Origin: Rhizobium sp. SL42
GTDB taxonomy: Bacteria; Pseudomonadota; Alphaproteobacteria; Rhizobiales; Rhizobiaceae
Length of the DNA: 64,000 nucleotides
Assembly: GCF_021729845.1 (NCBI RefSeq)
Contig: NZ_CP063398.1
Coordinates: 124,001-188,000 of the forward strand
Reading direction: 5' to 3'
Program-made: the position numbers and the translations under genes
The notes under the pieces: generated by a model
The model's input: only the letters and a program-made list of their open reading frames with translations
Told to the model about the DNA's origin: nothing
Database searches by the model: none
Shown: piece after piece, positions 16,844 through 26,420 of the stretch
Numbering within the stretch: position 1 is the first letter of the stretch
How the letters are laid out: every line of letters begins with the position of its first letter

Positions 16844-17836
16844 TCAATTGTCCTTGCAGAAGCCGGGATCTTCGGTGTTGCAAACATCGAGGCCGGTAAA
16901 CAACGGGTCTTCGACGGCCTCACCCTTGATCAGCCTGATCATCACATCGGGCGCCTTGTAACCCATCTCGAACGGTCTCTGCCCGACCTGCGCATGGCTG
17001 CGCCCCTCGCGGAACGCCTGGGTCTGCGGCGGCAGCGTGTCGCCCGCCACAATAACCAGTTCCTTCGACTTCAGCTTTTCCATTACCTGGTCAGTGACCT
17101 GGGTGTATGCCTGAGGCGCGAACTGCGCCCACCCGCCAATCAGAATAAAGGCGTCGAGATCCGAATGAGCGGTGAAGACGTCCGACATCTGCTGGTTGGC
17201 CAGGTCCGCCTGGTCGTTGGTATAGACCGGACAGCCTTCAATTTCGGTCCAGCCATTCTGGCCCGTCAAGCGCTCGACATCCTTGGCACCCGCGATTGTG
17301 TCACGGAAGCCTTGGGCGCGGGCATTGATATTGGCGGCTGCGACATTGCCGAGCTGCAGACAGACTGTGCCGCCCTCGGCCTTCAGCTTCTTCGCTTCCT
17401 CCGCCATCTTTACACCCATCAGGTAGTTGTCGGTCCCGAGATAGGTCTTGCGGAGATCATGGTCCTTTTCGAGAAAATCGGCGTCGACCGTCATGACGGG
17501 CACGGTCGGGGCGATTTCCCGGACGCGATTGGCCATCGCCGGCGCGTTTGACGGCGAAATGGCGATGGCCGCGACGCCACGCGTCAACAGGTCGTCGACG
17601 ATCTGCACTTCACCCGCTTCATCGGCGGACGAGGCCGGCCCCGTGTAGAGGCACTCGTATTCACTATCCGGGTTTTCCGAGAGCCATTTCTTGCAGCCGA
17701 GATTGATCTGTTCGAAGAACGGGTTGTCGAGTCCCTTTACGACGATGGCCAGTGTCTTCTTACCCTCAGCAGCGCTTTCGCCGGCCAGCATCATGAGAAC
17801 AGGTATTGCAGTGAATGCCAAATATCTGATGTTCAT
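16844..17836 (-). CDS. Sugar ABC transporter substrate-binding protein 2
   Basis: This is a second periplasmic-binding protein, 330 residues, with signal NIRYLAFTAIPVLMMLAGESAA and the mature opening KKTLAIVVKGLDNPFFEQINLG. It also has the ligand-pocket pattern TVDADF and contains several Cys (CLYTG, CLQLG, EGCPVY, CNTEDPGFC) that may form a disulphide near the C terminus. It precedes binding protein 1 by 130 bp. With only one adjacent ATPase/permease set on this strand, this protein may serve the divergent ATPase-permease pair at 19014-20756. That pairing is an inference. Confidence 0.88.
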   Translation of the reverse strand: MNIRYLAFTAIPVLMMLAGESAAEGKKTLAIVVKGLDNPFFEQINLGCKKWLSENPDSEYECLYTGPASSADEAGEVQIVDDLLTRGVAAIAISPSNAPAMANRVREIAPTVPVMTVDADFLEKDHDLRKTYLGTDNYLMGVKMAEEAKKLKAEGGTVCLQLGNVAAANINARAQGFRDTIAGAKDVERLTGQNGWTEIEGCPVYTNDQADLANQQMSDVFTAHSDLDAFILIGGWAQFAPQAYTQVTDQVMEKLKSKELVIVAGDTLPPQTQAFREGRSHAQVGQRPFEMGYKAPDVMIRLIKGEAVEDPLFTGLDVCNTEDPGFCKDN

Positions 17837-17877
17837 TGCCTTTCTCCTCCTCCAAATCGCCGGCGAAGCCCTCTTGC

Positions 17878-18858
17878 TCAGCCGGGATACCAAACGATGC
17901 GCGGATCGTCGGCCGCGCGCCTGTAGCTCCAGGCACGCTCGACGAGACTGGTCAGATCGATCTCGGGTCGCCATCCGAGGAGCATGCGGGCTTTCGAGTT
18001 GTCGAGCCAGTTGCTGTGAAACGGTGTTGGGATATCGCAACGTTGCTGATGCCCCTCGGCCTCCAGCCGGTCGGCCAAATCGCCGTAGTCCACGGGTCGG
18101 TCCATGGCCACGTTGAACAACTCCCCGAAGGCGACGGGATTGTCGAGCGCGGCGAGCATGGCCCTCACAATATCATGGATGTCGATGAAACTCCGCTTCA
18201 GATATCTGCCCGCCTTGTCGCGCAGCGCGGGCAGACAACGCTGCTCCCTGAGTGCCGCCAGTTCAGCGGGCGCGATCAGGCTGGACCATGGCGGTCCACC
18301 GAACTGGTCGTCGCCCAGTTCGAAAGCGTAGCGAAAGTCATCCTTTTCCATGATCCATGGTGCACGAAGCGTCGTCCAGTTCAGGCCCTCCTGCACGCCA
18401 AACTGCTCGATCATGGTCTCTTCGAGCACCTTCGTTAGCGCATAGACCCCGCGATAGGCCCGTCTCGGCGACTGTTCGGTGATCGGCTCGGGATATTCCT
18501 GGAAAATATGCCCCACGACGCAATCCCCGCTCAGCAGCATGAACTGGCGCCTCGTCGGCGAACGGCAGAAACTGTCGAGCAACAGGTAGAGACCCTTCAG
18601 GGCCACATCGATCGCCTGGTCCGGCGTCTCCTTCACGGCGGCTAGATGCAGGACATGGGTGACACCCTCGAGCGCCTGAGCCACAACCTGCCGATCTGCC
18701 ACGGATCCTGTCACCATCCCGATGCGGGACTGCGGCGATAGGGTCCGCCTGTTGCAGAGCGCAACGATATCCCAATCGGCAAAGCGTGGTTCTGCAAGGA
18801 AAGCCGGAATGAAAGCTTGCCCCACCTTTCCGGTGGCGCCAGTCACGAGCAACCGCAT
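17878..18858 (-). CDS. NAD(P)-dependent epimerase/dehydratase (extended SDR)
   Basis: This 326-residue protein has an N-terminal Rossmann motif LLVTGATGKVGQAF and the YxxxK pair in YALTK near residue 153. It resembles UDP-sugar epimerases and uronate dehydrogenase-like sugar oxidoreductases. A GGAGG ends 5 bp before the ATG at 18858, while the TTG one codon upstream would be only 2 bp away, so the ATG is preferred. It is the first gene of the minus-strand sugar operon and likely acts on the imported sugar or its derivative. Confidence 0.87.
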   Translation of the reverse strand: MRLLVTGATGKVGQAFIPAFLAEPRFADWDIVALCNRRTLSPQSRIGMVTGSVADRQVVAQALEGVTHVLHLAAVKETPDQAIDVALKGLYLLLDSFCRSPTRRQFMLLSGDCVVGHIFQEYPEPITEQSPRRAYRGVYALTKVLEETMIEQFGVQEGLNWTTLRAPWIMEKDDFRYAFELGDDQFGGPPWSSLIAPAELAALREQRCLPALRDKAGRYLKRSFIDIHDIVRAMLAALDNPVAFGELFNVAMDRPVDYGDLADRLEAEGHQQRCDIPTPFHSNWLDNSKARMLLGWRPEIDLTSLVERAWSYRRAADDPRIVWYPG

Positions 18859-19013
18859 CAACGCCTCCCGTCAACTCGTTCTCGGATCCAGTCAATTAAT
18901 AATTAGTAATAATATTAAGTCAAGCATCATTAATATCAATTTGCGAAACGCCGCCATGCAAGCTATGGTAAACACGCAGAGTAATCGTGCGATCGGCCGA
19001 AGGAGGACGGAGA

Positions 19014-19754
19014 GTGTCACGACTATCATTGCATTCAATTTCAAAGAGTTATGGCGCAATACAGGCGCTATCCCACGTAAGCCTGTCGATCGAACCCGGA
19101 GAAGTCCTGGGTTTGATGGGCGACAATGGTGCGGGCAAGAGTACGCTGGTGAAGATCATCGCGGGCAACTTCCCGCCATCCGCCGGTGATATCCGCATTG
19201 ACGATCAACCTGTGACCTTCCACAATCCGCGCGATGCACAGAGACACGGAATCGAGGTCGTGTATCAGGACCTCGCGCTGTGCGACAATCTCTCGGCCGC
19301 CTCCAACGTCTTTCTGGGTCGCGAACCGATGCAAAGGTTCGGCCCTTTGCGCTATATCGACTATCCGCAAATGAACCGGGTCGCGGCCACCCTTTTTCGG
19401 CAGCTCAAGTCGGAAACGCGACCTCGAGATCTTGTGAGACGGATGTCTGGTGGACAACGTCAGGCAGTGGCAATCGCACGGACGCTGCTTTCAGAACCCA
19501 AGATCGTGGTGATGGACGAGCCCACGGCCGCCATTTCCGTCCGTCAGGTGGCCGAAGTCCTCGACGTCATCCGGAGGCTGCGGGACCAAGGCATCAGCGT
19601 GATCCTGATAAGCCACCGCATGCCCGACGTCTTCGGCGTTTCCGACCGCGTCGCCGTGCTGAGGCGCGGCGAACTGGTCGCCAGCAAGCGCGCCGACAGG
19701 TCTTCACCCGAAGAGGTTACGGGGCTCATCACCGGCGCAATCGAAGCCGCCTGA
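19014..19754 (+). CDS. Sugar-type ABC transporter ATPase, single domain
   Basis: This 246-residue ATPase carries Walker A GDNGAGKS, signature MSGGQRQ, Walker B IVVMDEPTAA and the switch His in ILISHRM. It has one nucleotide-binding domain, as in the FrcA fructose ATPase, and not the usual RbsA tandem. The GTG at 19014 is taken as the start because AGGAGG (19001-19006) lies 7 bp before it. A GTG at 18987 lacks such a site. It is followed after 12 bp by the permease and is divergent from the epimerase operon. Confidence 0.9.
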   Translation: MSRLSLHSISKSYGAIQALSHVSLSIEPGEVLGLMGDNGAGKSTLVKIIAGNFPPSAGDIRIDDQPVTFHNPRDAQRHGIEVVYQDLALCDNLSAASNVFLGREPMQRFGPLRYIDYPQMNRVAATLFRQLKSETRPRDLVRRMSGGQRQAVAIARTLLSEPKIVVMDEPTAAISVRQVAEVLDVIRRLRDQGISVILISHRMPDVFGVSDRVAVLRRGELVASKRADRSSPEEVTGLITGAIEAA

Positions 19755-19766
19755 GAGGATATCGCA

Positions 19767-20756
19767 ATGACAACGCTCGAAGACGTGATTGCCCGAAGCG
19801 AGCATCGGGGCTGGTTTGCTCGCGTGTCGAGCCAGCAATTGTTCTGGGTGTTCATGGCGGCCTTGCTGGCATGCCTGGCGCTGAGCGTGCTGACGGACAG
19901 CTTCGCCACAGAGCGCAACCTCTTCAACGTCGCCCGCAACTTTGCCTTCGTCGGCATCATCGCGATCGGAATGACGACCGTCATCGCTTCGGGCGGGATT
20001 GATCTTTCGGTCGGCTCCATCGTGGTGCTGAGCGCCATGGTGATCAGCACCACGATGGAAGCCGGCGCACCGTTCGTCCTTGCGGCCCCGCTGGCCCTCT
20101 TGGCCGCCCTTCTCGTGGGCGTCCTCAACGGCGTGCTTGTGGCCTATGCCGGCATGCCGCCCTTCGTCGTCACGCTTGGAACGCTATCGGCTGCCCGATC
20201 GCTCGCCATGGTTCTGTCCGACAACAAGATGATCTGGAATTTTGGCCCCGACCATGCCCTGCTTATCTGGGTAGGCGGCGGCTCGACGCTCGGCGTGCCG
20301 CACCCTCTCTACGTGCTCGCCGCACTGACACTTACAATGTCGCTCGTCTTCAAGTGGACGCGCTGGGGACAGCATCTGTTTGCCATCGGCAGCAATGAGA
20401 ATGCGGCCTTGCTGACCGGCATTCCGGTTCGGCGGATGAAGGTCAGCATCTACGTGGTCTCCGCGCTGACTGCCGGCCTTTCCGGCATTCTCATGGCGGG
20501 ATGGCTGGGTAGCGTGACCACCAACCTCGGACAGGGGATGGAACTGACCGTGATCGCGGCAGCGGTAATCGGCGGCGCGAACCTCGCCGGCGGGGAAGGA
20601 AACGCGCTGGGCGCCGTCGTCGGCGCCCTGTTGATCGAAGTTATTCGCAACTCTCTGATCCTGCTGGGCATCTCGACATTCTGGCAAGGAATGTTCATAG
20701 GTACCTTCATTGTGGTTGCCGTAGCCTTCGATCGTGTCCGGTACTTTCGGTCATGA
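19767..20756 (+). CDS. Sugar-type ABC transporter permease (FrcC/RbsC-like)
   Basis: This 329-residue membrane protein has the family motif ASGGIDLSVGSIVVLSAMV and the C-terminal AAAVIGGANLAGGEGNALGAVVGA, with about nine helices. It pairs with the one-domain ATPase just upstream. Its stop codon overlaps the start of the LacI gene by 4 bp (ATGA), so transport and regulation genes are coupled. Ligand unknown; the divergent epimerase and binding proteins suggest a sugar or sugar acid. Confidence 0.9.
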   Translation: MTTLEDVIARSEHRGWFARVSSQQLFWVFMAALLACLALSVLTDSFATERNLFNVARNFAFVGIIAIGMTTVIASGGIDLSVGSIVVLSAMVISTTMEAGAPFVLAAPLALLAALLVGVLNGVLVAYAGMPPFVVTLGTLSAARSLAMVLSDNKMIWNFGPDHALLIWVGGGSTLGVPHPLYVLAALTLTMSLVFKWTRWGQHLFAIGSNENAALLTGIPVRRMKVSIYVVSALTAGLSGILMAGWLGSVTTNLGQGMELTVIAAAVIGGANLAGGEGNALGAVVGALLIEVIRNSLILLGISTFWQGMFIGTFIVVAVAFDRVRYFRS

Positions 20757-21814
20757 CACGCGGAAATGCCCCGGGAACCACGGTGTTCGTCATGGAGAAT
20801 GCCTTGAAACCGACAATGATGGATGTGGCTGCGCTGGCGCGCGTTTCGCAGGCGACCGTTTCCCTCATTCTCAACGGCAGTTCCGGGGCCCGCTTCAGCG
20901 ATGCGACCCGAAAGCGGGTGTTCGATGCGGCGGAACAACTGGGCTACCGCCTCTCCAACAAGTCATCCGCGAATGCGGGTTCCGGTAGTTCTCCGGCCAA
21001 CAAGGTCATCGTCTTCGTCGTCGATGAATTGACCACGGACCCCTGGATGTCCATGGCCTTCGAGGGCGCCCGCGAAAAGGCGCTTGAACTCGGGATCATC
21101 GTCACGCTGGGCGTTTTCCGAAAGGGCGAAGATCCGGACGGCGGCATTTTCTCCATCTGCGACGGACAGGTCCTGGTGGGCTATGTCTTCGGCACGATCC
21201 TTACGCGCAAGATCGATCCTCCGGAGCCGCTGCTCAAGGTACCGTCGGTACTGGTCAATTGCTATGATCAGGAGCGCCGCCTTCCCTCCGTCCTCCCGGG
21301 CGACGTCGCCGGCGGGCGGGCAGCGACTGAACGGCTGATCGCGTCGGGACGCAGCCGGATCGCACTGATCAACGGACAGGAAGGCCTCGACAATCCGCGG
21401 GACCGCCTGCGCGGATACAAGCAGGCGCTGGCGAGCAACGACCTCACCTATGACCCCGACCTCGTTCACTACGGAAACTGGGAGCCTTCGTCGGGCTATG
21501 AGAAAACCCACGCCCTGATGAAACTGCAGAATCCGCCGGACGGTATCTTCTGCGCCAACGACTTGATGGCTGTCGGCTGTATCGAAGCGCTGAAGGAACT
21601 GGGTAAATCGATCCCCGGGGATGTGTCCGTCGTCGGTTTCGACAACCGCGACATCGCGCAGTTCACCATGCCGCCCCTGACCACCTTCCACCTGCCCATG
21701 TTCGAGATGGGATCGATGGCCGTCGAAATGATCGCCGACATTGCCGGCGGGCTGACCAGTTCCCACGACCAGTTGAAGGTCGAGTGCCGACTTGTCGAGC
21801 GCCTGTCGGCTTGA
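20753..21814 (+). CDS. LacI-family transcriptional regulator
   Basis: This 353-residue regulator has the LacI headpiece near residues 20-70 (MMDVAALARVSQATVSLILNG, then TRKRVFDAAEQLGYR) and a periplasmic-binding-type effector domain. The start at 20753 overlaps the permease. An internal ATG at 20792 just before ENALKPTMMDVAAL would give a protein of more usual length. It probably represses both arms of the divergent sugar locus, with the operator expected in the AT-rich 18859-19013 gap. I could not identify a clear CG-centred palindrome there. Confidence 0.9.
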   Translation: MTRGNAPGTTVFVMENALKPTMMDVAALARVSQATVSLILNGSSGARFSDATRKRVFDAAEQLGYRLSNKSSANAGSGSSPANKVIVFVVDELTTDPWMSMAFEGAREKALELGIIVTLGVFRKGEDPDGGIFSICDGQVLVGYVFGTILTRKIDPPEPLLKVPSVLVNCYDQERRLPSVLPGDVAGGRAATERLIASGRSRIALINGQEGLDNPRDRLRGYKQALASNDLTYDPDLVHYGNWEPSSGYEKTHALMKLQNPPDGIFCANDLMAVGCIEALKELGKSIPGDVSVVGFDNRDIAQFTMPPLTTFHLPMFEMGSMAVEMIADIAGGLTSSHDQLKVECRLVERLSA

Positions 21815-22139
21815 ACCGATTGCGCAGCTTAGACCTTCCAGGCAGGCGTTCATTGCGACCTGATCAGGCGACGTGCGCCAAAACCATCACTCGCAGCCTT
21901 GTCTCGAGGCTTTCAACATTGCCGTTGACCAGCCTGCTGCAGGGCCCGGCGGGTGATCCGGTCGGACCCTCAAGGTCGCGATGTCGATCTCTGGCCCCTC
22001 CGTGGAGCCTCGACGGCCTCCTTGGTAGAACTGGTAGTCCTCAATCAAGAGGTGCTGAAACGGGGACGATACCGGACACGGGAAGGGATGAAAGCCGTCG
22101 CAAGGCATGGCGGCGACACAGCAGCCCTGCCCCTCCGCC
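21815..22139. other. 325-bp gene-free region between convergent loci
   Basis: The stretch between the end of the LacI gene and the end of the Ssu-like ATPase gene shows no convincing gene, strong hairpin or repeat. Confidence 0.5.
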
Positions 22140-22913
22140 TCAATGCAGCCCAAAGAACCCGAGCAGTTCCTCACGCTGACGGACGAAACCCGAAGCGCTG
22201 CGGTCACGTGGACGCGGCAAGTCGATGTCGATCAGCCTGGGCTCGCCGCCCTTTTCGCGGGGCAGGATTAGGATCCGGTCGGCGAGGAAGATCGCTTCTT
22301 CGAGATCGTGGGTAACGAGCACAGTCGTCACATCCTCCTCCTTCCAGATCCGGGCCAGTTCCTGCTGCATGCCGATCTTGGTCATCGCATCGAGCGCCCC
22401 CAGCGGTTCGTCGAGCAGCAGGATTTCCGGCTGCACCGCAAGCGCGCGGGCAATACCCACCCTTTGCGCCATGCCGCCCGAGAGCTGCCTTGGATAGGCG
22501 GTTTCGAAGCCCTTCAGACCGACGAGATCGACGTAACGCTGGGAGATGAAACGCGCCTCTTCGCGCGACAGCCCCCTCGTTTCGAGGCCAAAGCCGATAT
22601 TGTCGATCACCGTCAGCCAGGGCAGAAGGCGCGGCTCCTGGAAGATGACCGCCCGCTCCGTGCCGACGCCGCGCACGCGACGGCCATCGATCAACACGTC
22701 GCCGCTGTCAGCCTCCTCAAGGCCGGCAAGCACCCGGAGAAGTGTCGTCTTGCCGGAGCCGCTGGCGCCGACGATGGCGAGGCTCTCGCCGGATCGGATG
22801 GTAAGGTTCAGGTCTTTCAGGACCGGCAGCGGCTGCCCGTTCAAGGTGAAGGTCTTGGAGAGGTGGCGGATCGTCACCTCTCCGCGAATGGTGCTGGATT
22901 GAGCGAGCGCCAT
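22140..22913 (-). CDS. Nitrate/sulfonate/taurine-type ABC transporter ATPase
   Basis: This 257-residue ATPase has Walker A GASGSGKT, signature LSGGMAQR, Walker B ILLLDEPLGALD and the switch His in LVTHDLEEA, the pattern of SsuB/TauB/NrtD proteins. It is the last gene of a minus-strand run of monooxygenase - permease - binding protein - ATPase. It starts 3 bp after the binding-protein stop codon, which indicates tight coupling. The associated flavin enzymes suggest an organosulfur compound as cargo. Confidence 0.9.
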   Translation of the reverse strand: MALAQSSTIRGEVTIRHLSKTFTLNGQPLPVLKDLNLTIRSGESLAIVGASGSGKTTLLRVLAGLEEADSGDVLIDGRRVRGVGTERAVIFQEPRLLPWLTVIDNIGFGLETRGLSREEARFISQRYVDLVGLKGFETAYPRQLSGGMAQRVGIARALAVQPEILLLDEPLGALDAMTKIGMQQELARIWKEEDVTTVLVTHDLEEAIFLADRILILPREKGGEPRLIDIDLPRPRDRSASGFVRQREELLGFFGLH

Positions 22914-22916
22914 GTG

Positions 22917-23894
22917 TCAGTTGCTCGCGGTTTCGGAGGAATAGAGGAGCTTGTTGGCCGAGAGCTGGCCTTCCTTGATCTTGCCTTCGCGGACCAGGAC
23001 GTCGATCCAGAACTGCAGGTCGCGCTCGACAGCCTTGCCGCCCGGACGCACGCCATAGCCGCGGAAGAACTGGGCGATATCGGGGTTTTCACCGCGCTCG
23101 GCGAGCGCCCTGGCAAAGATCTTCTTGGTTTCCTCCGGATTTTCGCGGGCATAGTCCAGCGCCCGCTCCGACTGCTCGACGAAAACCTTTGCCGCTTCCG
23201 GATGTTCCGCGATGAAATCACGGCGCAGGACGACGAAGCCGCCGGCGATCTCGCCGAGCACGTCGGTGTCGTCGAAGATGGCACGCAGTCCGCCCTTCTG
23301 CTTGGCGGCTCCTTCGAAGGTCGTCTGCCAGTAGCCGAAGGCGGAGATGTCGACCTGGCCCGACCGCAGGACCTGCTCAAGCTGCGGACCCGGAACGACG
23401 ATCTGGTTGGCAGCGTCAGACGGCAGGCCGACGGAATGCAAGGCCTCGCGGATGGTGTAGTCGAGATGGGCGCCGAGCGTGTTCACCGCAATGGTCTTGC
23501 CCGCGATGTCCTTGATGTCGCGGATGGGGCTGTCCTCCAGCACGTAGAAGATCGACTGGACGTCGTCATTGATACCGTTCGACGGATAGGCGGCGACGAA
23601 ATCGTTGCCGCCGACGATCGAGTTCAGCACGGCTGATGTCGCCGCACTGCCGATCTCGACATCACCCGAAGCCAGCGCGATGAGCGATGCCGGGCCGCCC
23701 GTCGCATAGCCGACATTCTCGAAGGTGATGCCGGTACTGTCGAAATAGCCGAGCTCGGCGGCGAGTTCGTGGGCGGACAATCCGCCCTGGCTGGAGAGAT
23801 AGCGGAACTTGACTTCCTCGGCCGCGAAGGCGGAGCCCGACAGGGCAAGCGAGAGTGCGGCGGAGAGGAGGAGCTTGCGGGAATGAAGTGTCAT
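22917..23894 (-). CDS. Aliphatic sulfonate-type ABC substrate-binding protein
   Basis: This is a 325-residue periplasmic protein of the SsuA/TauA type (NMT1-like fold). A Sec signal (RKLLLSAALSLALSGSAFA) precedes EEVKFRYLSSQGG. Conserved-looking pocket regions include GDVEIGSAATSA and the hinge GKTIAVNTLGAHLDYTIREAL. The ATG at 23894 is preferred because the signal peptide begins there and GGAAACTCCC precedes it. The frame is open to 23957 but adds no plausible sequence. It delivers ligand to the 23942-24793 permease. Confidence 0.9.
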   Translation of the reverse strand: MTLHSRKLLLSAALSLALSGSAFAAEEVKFRYLSSQGGLSAHELAAELGYFDSTGITFENVGYATGGPASLIALASGDVEIGSAATSAVLNSIVGGNDFVAAYPSNGINDDVQSIFYVLEDSPIRDIKDIAGKTIAVNTLGAHLDYTIREALHSVGLPSDAANQIVVPGPQLEQVLRSGQVDISAFGYWQTTFEGAAKQKGGLRAIFDDTDVLGEIAGGFVVLRRDFIAEHPEAAKVFVEQSERALDYARENPEETKKIFARALAERGENPDIAQFFRGYGVRPGGKAVERDLQFWIDVLVREGKIKEGQLSANKLLYSSETASN

Positions 23895-23941
23895 GGGAGT
23901 TTCCTTGGATGATGGAGTGACGGTATGGGTTGGATGTCTGG

Positions 23942-24793
23942 TCAGGCCCAGCGGCACAGGCGCCGCTGCAGAAGGACGAGGGCTGCATTGGCGGCAAGGC
24001 CGAGCAGGGCCAGCAGAAGGATCGCCGCGAACATCAGTGGGATCTGGAAATTGTACTGGGCATTCATCACCTGGAAGCCGATGCCCTTGTTGGCACCGAT
24101 CATCTCGGCTGCGATGAGGAGCAGCAGCGCCGTCGTCGCCGATAGCCGCAGGCCGACGAAGATGGCGGGAACCGAGGCCGGCAAAACCACGCGACGGAAG
24201 ATCTGCAGCGATCCGGCGCCATAGGTCCGGGCCATCTCGATTAGCTTGCGATCCACTTCCTTCACGCCGCCGATGGTCGACAAGAGGATCGGAAAAAGGG
24301 TCGCCCAGAAGATGACGAAAACCTTCGATGTCTCCCCGAGCCCGAGCAGGAGGATGAAGACCGGATAGAGGGCGAGTGCCGATGTCTGGCGAAAGAACTG
24401 CAACAGAGGATCGAGTGCGCGTTCCACCGCCTTCACCTGCCCCATGAAGAGGCCGAGCGGGATGCCGAGCCCTACGGCTGCGGCGAAGGCGATACCCGAT
24501 CGTTGCAGGCTGATGGCGATGTCATCCACCAGAGCGCCCGAGGCGATCGCCTTCCACAAGGCGCCGATGATCTGGTCCAGCGGAGGGAAGACGGATGCGT
24601 TGACCCATCCAAAGGTCGATGATGCCTGCCAGAGAACCAGGAAGGCGATGACAAGGCCATAGCGGGAGAGGAAGGGTGCAATCACCGCCGTCGCCTGGCT
24701 CAGCCAATGGGACACACGGGGCCGATCCGGGGAGAGGTCCAGGGCGTAGGCCCGTGCCTGATGAATATCTTCATAGGACATGAGGGACCTCAC
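23942..24793 (-). CDS. Sulfonate/nitrate-type ABC transporter permease
   Basis: This 283-residue protein has about six helices and the BPD_transp_1 EAA-like loop near residues 190-210 (EMARTYGAGSLQIFRRVVLPASVPAI), as in SsuC. The GTG start at 24793 overlaps the monooxygenase stop codon in GTGA. Residue 5 is an ATG (24781) that could also serve. The first 45 residues are hydrophilic, somewhat longer than in typical SsuC. Confidence 0.9.
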   Translation of the reverse strand: MRSLMSYEDIHQARAYALDLSPDRPRVSHWLSQATAVIAPFLSRYGLVIAFLVLWQASSTFGWVNASVFPPLDQIIGALWKAIASGALVDDIAISLQRSGIAFAAAVGLGIPLGLFMGQVKAVERALDPLLQFFRQTSALALYPVFILLLGLGETSKVFVIFWATLFPILLSTIGGVKEVDRKLIEMARTYGAGSLQIFRRVVLPASVPAIFVGLRLSATTALLLLIAAEMIGANKGIGFQVMNAQYNFQIPLMFAAILLLALLGLAANAALVLLQRRLCRWA

Positions 24794-26142
24794 TCGGCAG
24801 CCTGCACGACCGAACGGTCGGCAGTGTAGCGGTTGATCGGGAACGGCAGGCCGAGGTTTTCGCGCAGTGTCCTTCCCTCATAGGCGGTGCGGAAAAGGCC
24901 ACGGCGCTGCAACTCGGGGATGACAAGGTCGACGAAATTGTCGAGGCCCGTCGGAAGCCATGGCGGCAGGATATTAAAGCCGTCCGCCGCTTCGTTTTCG
25001 AACCACTCCTGCAGCGTGTCGGCGATCCGCGCGGGCGTTCCGACGATCGTGAAGTGTCCCCGCGCCGATGCAACCCATTGATAGAGCTGCCGGATAGAGA
25101 AATTGTTCTCGTCGGCGATCTGACGGATCAGCGCCTGCCGGCTCTTCATGCCCTCGGTCGGCGGAGCCGGCGGCAGAGGGCCATCCAGATCATAGCCCCT
25201 GAGATCGAGCGTGCCCCCGGTCAAACCGTTGAGCAGGCCGACGCCATCTTCTTCAAGGATGAGCGAAGTCAGGCGATCGTATTTCTCGCGCGCCTCTTCC
25301 TCCGTGCGGCCGACAAAGGGCGAGACGCCGGGCATGATCAGGATATGATCGGGATTGCGGCCGAGGCCGCGGGCGCGATTCTTGATATCACGGTAGAATT
25401 CCTGCGCCGTGTCGATGTGCTGGTGCGCGGTGAAGATGACCTCCGCCGTTGCGGCTGCGAGACCACGACCATCATCGGACTGACCCGCCTGCACGATGAC
25501 GGGATGCCCCTGGCGCGACCGGGAGACGTTGAGCGGCCCCTTGACCTTGAAATGCTCGCCCTTGTGGTCGGCATCATGCAGCTTGGCGGGATCGAAGAAG
25601 ATGCCCGACTGCTTGTCACGAATGAAGGCATCGTCCTCGAAACTGTCCCACAGCTTCTTGACCACGTCGACATGCTCTGCTGCCCGCTTGTACCGGTCGG
25701 CATGCGGCAATTGGGTCTCGCGATTGAAGTTCTGCGCCGTGGCGTCGCCTGTCGTTGTCACGACGTTCCAGCCGGCCCGGCCATCGGAGATGAGGTCGAG
25801 GGAGGCAAATTTGCGCGCCGTGTTGTAGGGCTCCTCATAGGTCGTCGAGGCGGTCGCGATGAAACCGAGATGGGTGGTGAAAGGGGCGAGCGCCGAAAAC
25901 AGCGTGACGGGTTCAAAGCCGGCCACCCGCGCATTCCCCCCCTCGCGGGCGCCACCGAACCCCACCGCGAGACCATCGGCGAGGAAATAGGCGTCGAACA
26001 ACCCCCTCTCGGCCGTCAGAGCCAGTTGCTTGTGAAATTCGAAGCTGACCGCTCCGTCGACCGGCTGATCGGGATGCCGCCACGAGGCGACGTGTTGCCC
26101 GCCGCCGGGAAGAAATGCTCCTAGTCTGATTTTGCGTGTCAT
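24790..26142 (-). CDS. LLM-class flavin-dependent monooxygenase (NtaA/SnaA/DszA family)
   Basis: This 450-residue enzyme belongs to the bacterial-luciferase-like FMNH2-dependent monooxygenases of the nitrilotriacetate/dibenzothiophene-sulfone group. Features are the N-terminal LGAFLPGGGQHVASWRHP, the central TASTTYEEPYNTARKFASLD, SDGRAGWNVVTT, and HPVIVQAGQSDDGRGLAA. Family enzymes oxidise C-S, C-N or sulfone substrates using flavin reduced by a partner reductase, and a reductase is encoded at 27749-28288. It heads the ABC operon behind a 17-bp palindrome at 26191-26207. Confidence 0.92.
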   Translation of the reverse strand: MTRKIRLGAFLPGGGQHVASWRHPDQPVDGAVSFEFHKQLALTAERGLFDAYFLADGLAVGFGGAREGGNARVAGFEPVTLFSALAPFTTHLGFIATASTTYEEPYNTARKFASLDLISDGRAGWNVVTTTGDATAQNFNRETQLPHADRYKRAAEHVDVVKKLWDSFEDDAFIRDKQSGIFFDPAKLHDADHKGEHFKVKGPLNVSRSRQGHPVIVQAGQSDDGRGLAAATAEVIFTAHQHIDTAQEFYRDIKNRARGLGRNPDHILIMPGVSPFVGRTEEEAREKYDRLTSLILEEDGVGLLNGLTGGTLDLRGYDLDGPLPPAPPTEGMKSRQALIRQIADENNFSIRQLYQWVASARGHFTIVGTPARIADTLQEWFENEAADGFNILPPWLPTGLDNFVDLVIPELQRRGLFRTAYEGRTLRENLGLPFPINRYTADRSVVQAAE

Positions 26143-26190
26143 GGCTGATCCTCTCTCGTTCCGATGATCGAATGAGCGCAGCCTACATTG

Positions 26191-26207
26191 TCTATATTTT
26201 ATATAGA
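26191..26207. promoter_or_regulatory. Palindrome in the monooxygenase/Rrf2 divergent promoter
   Basis: Perfect arms TCTATAT (26191-26197) and ATATAGA (26201-26207) flank TTT. The 11-bp core TATATTTTATA recurs at 28371-28381 between the flavin reductase and the FAD protein genes. The Rrf2 regulator at 26421 is the natural candidate ligand. Confidence 0.6.
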
Positions 26208-26420
26208 GAAATAAGATTGCGAAGATTCTGCCGATTGGCGAAAGAATTTGCGATGGTGGTGCCAGTTGGAGTTATGTGGGAGGCATGCTTGACGCGGCTT
26301 TGAACAGGATAAGGCCTGTGCCGATCAGACCGGCCAAAAGCGGCTTGAACGATTAGTTCAGAAAAACTATGTAATGAGAACAGAATGACCCCTCAGGCCT
26401 TTTGGCCGGATTTCTCCGCA

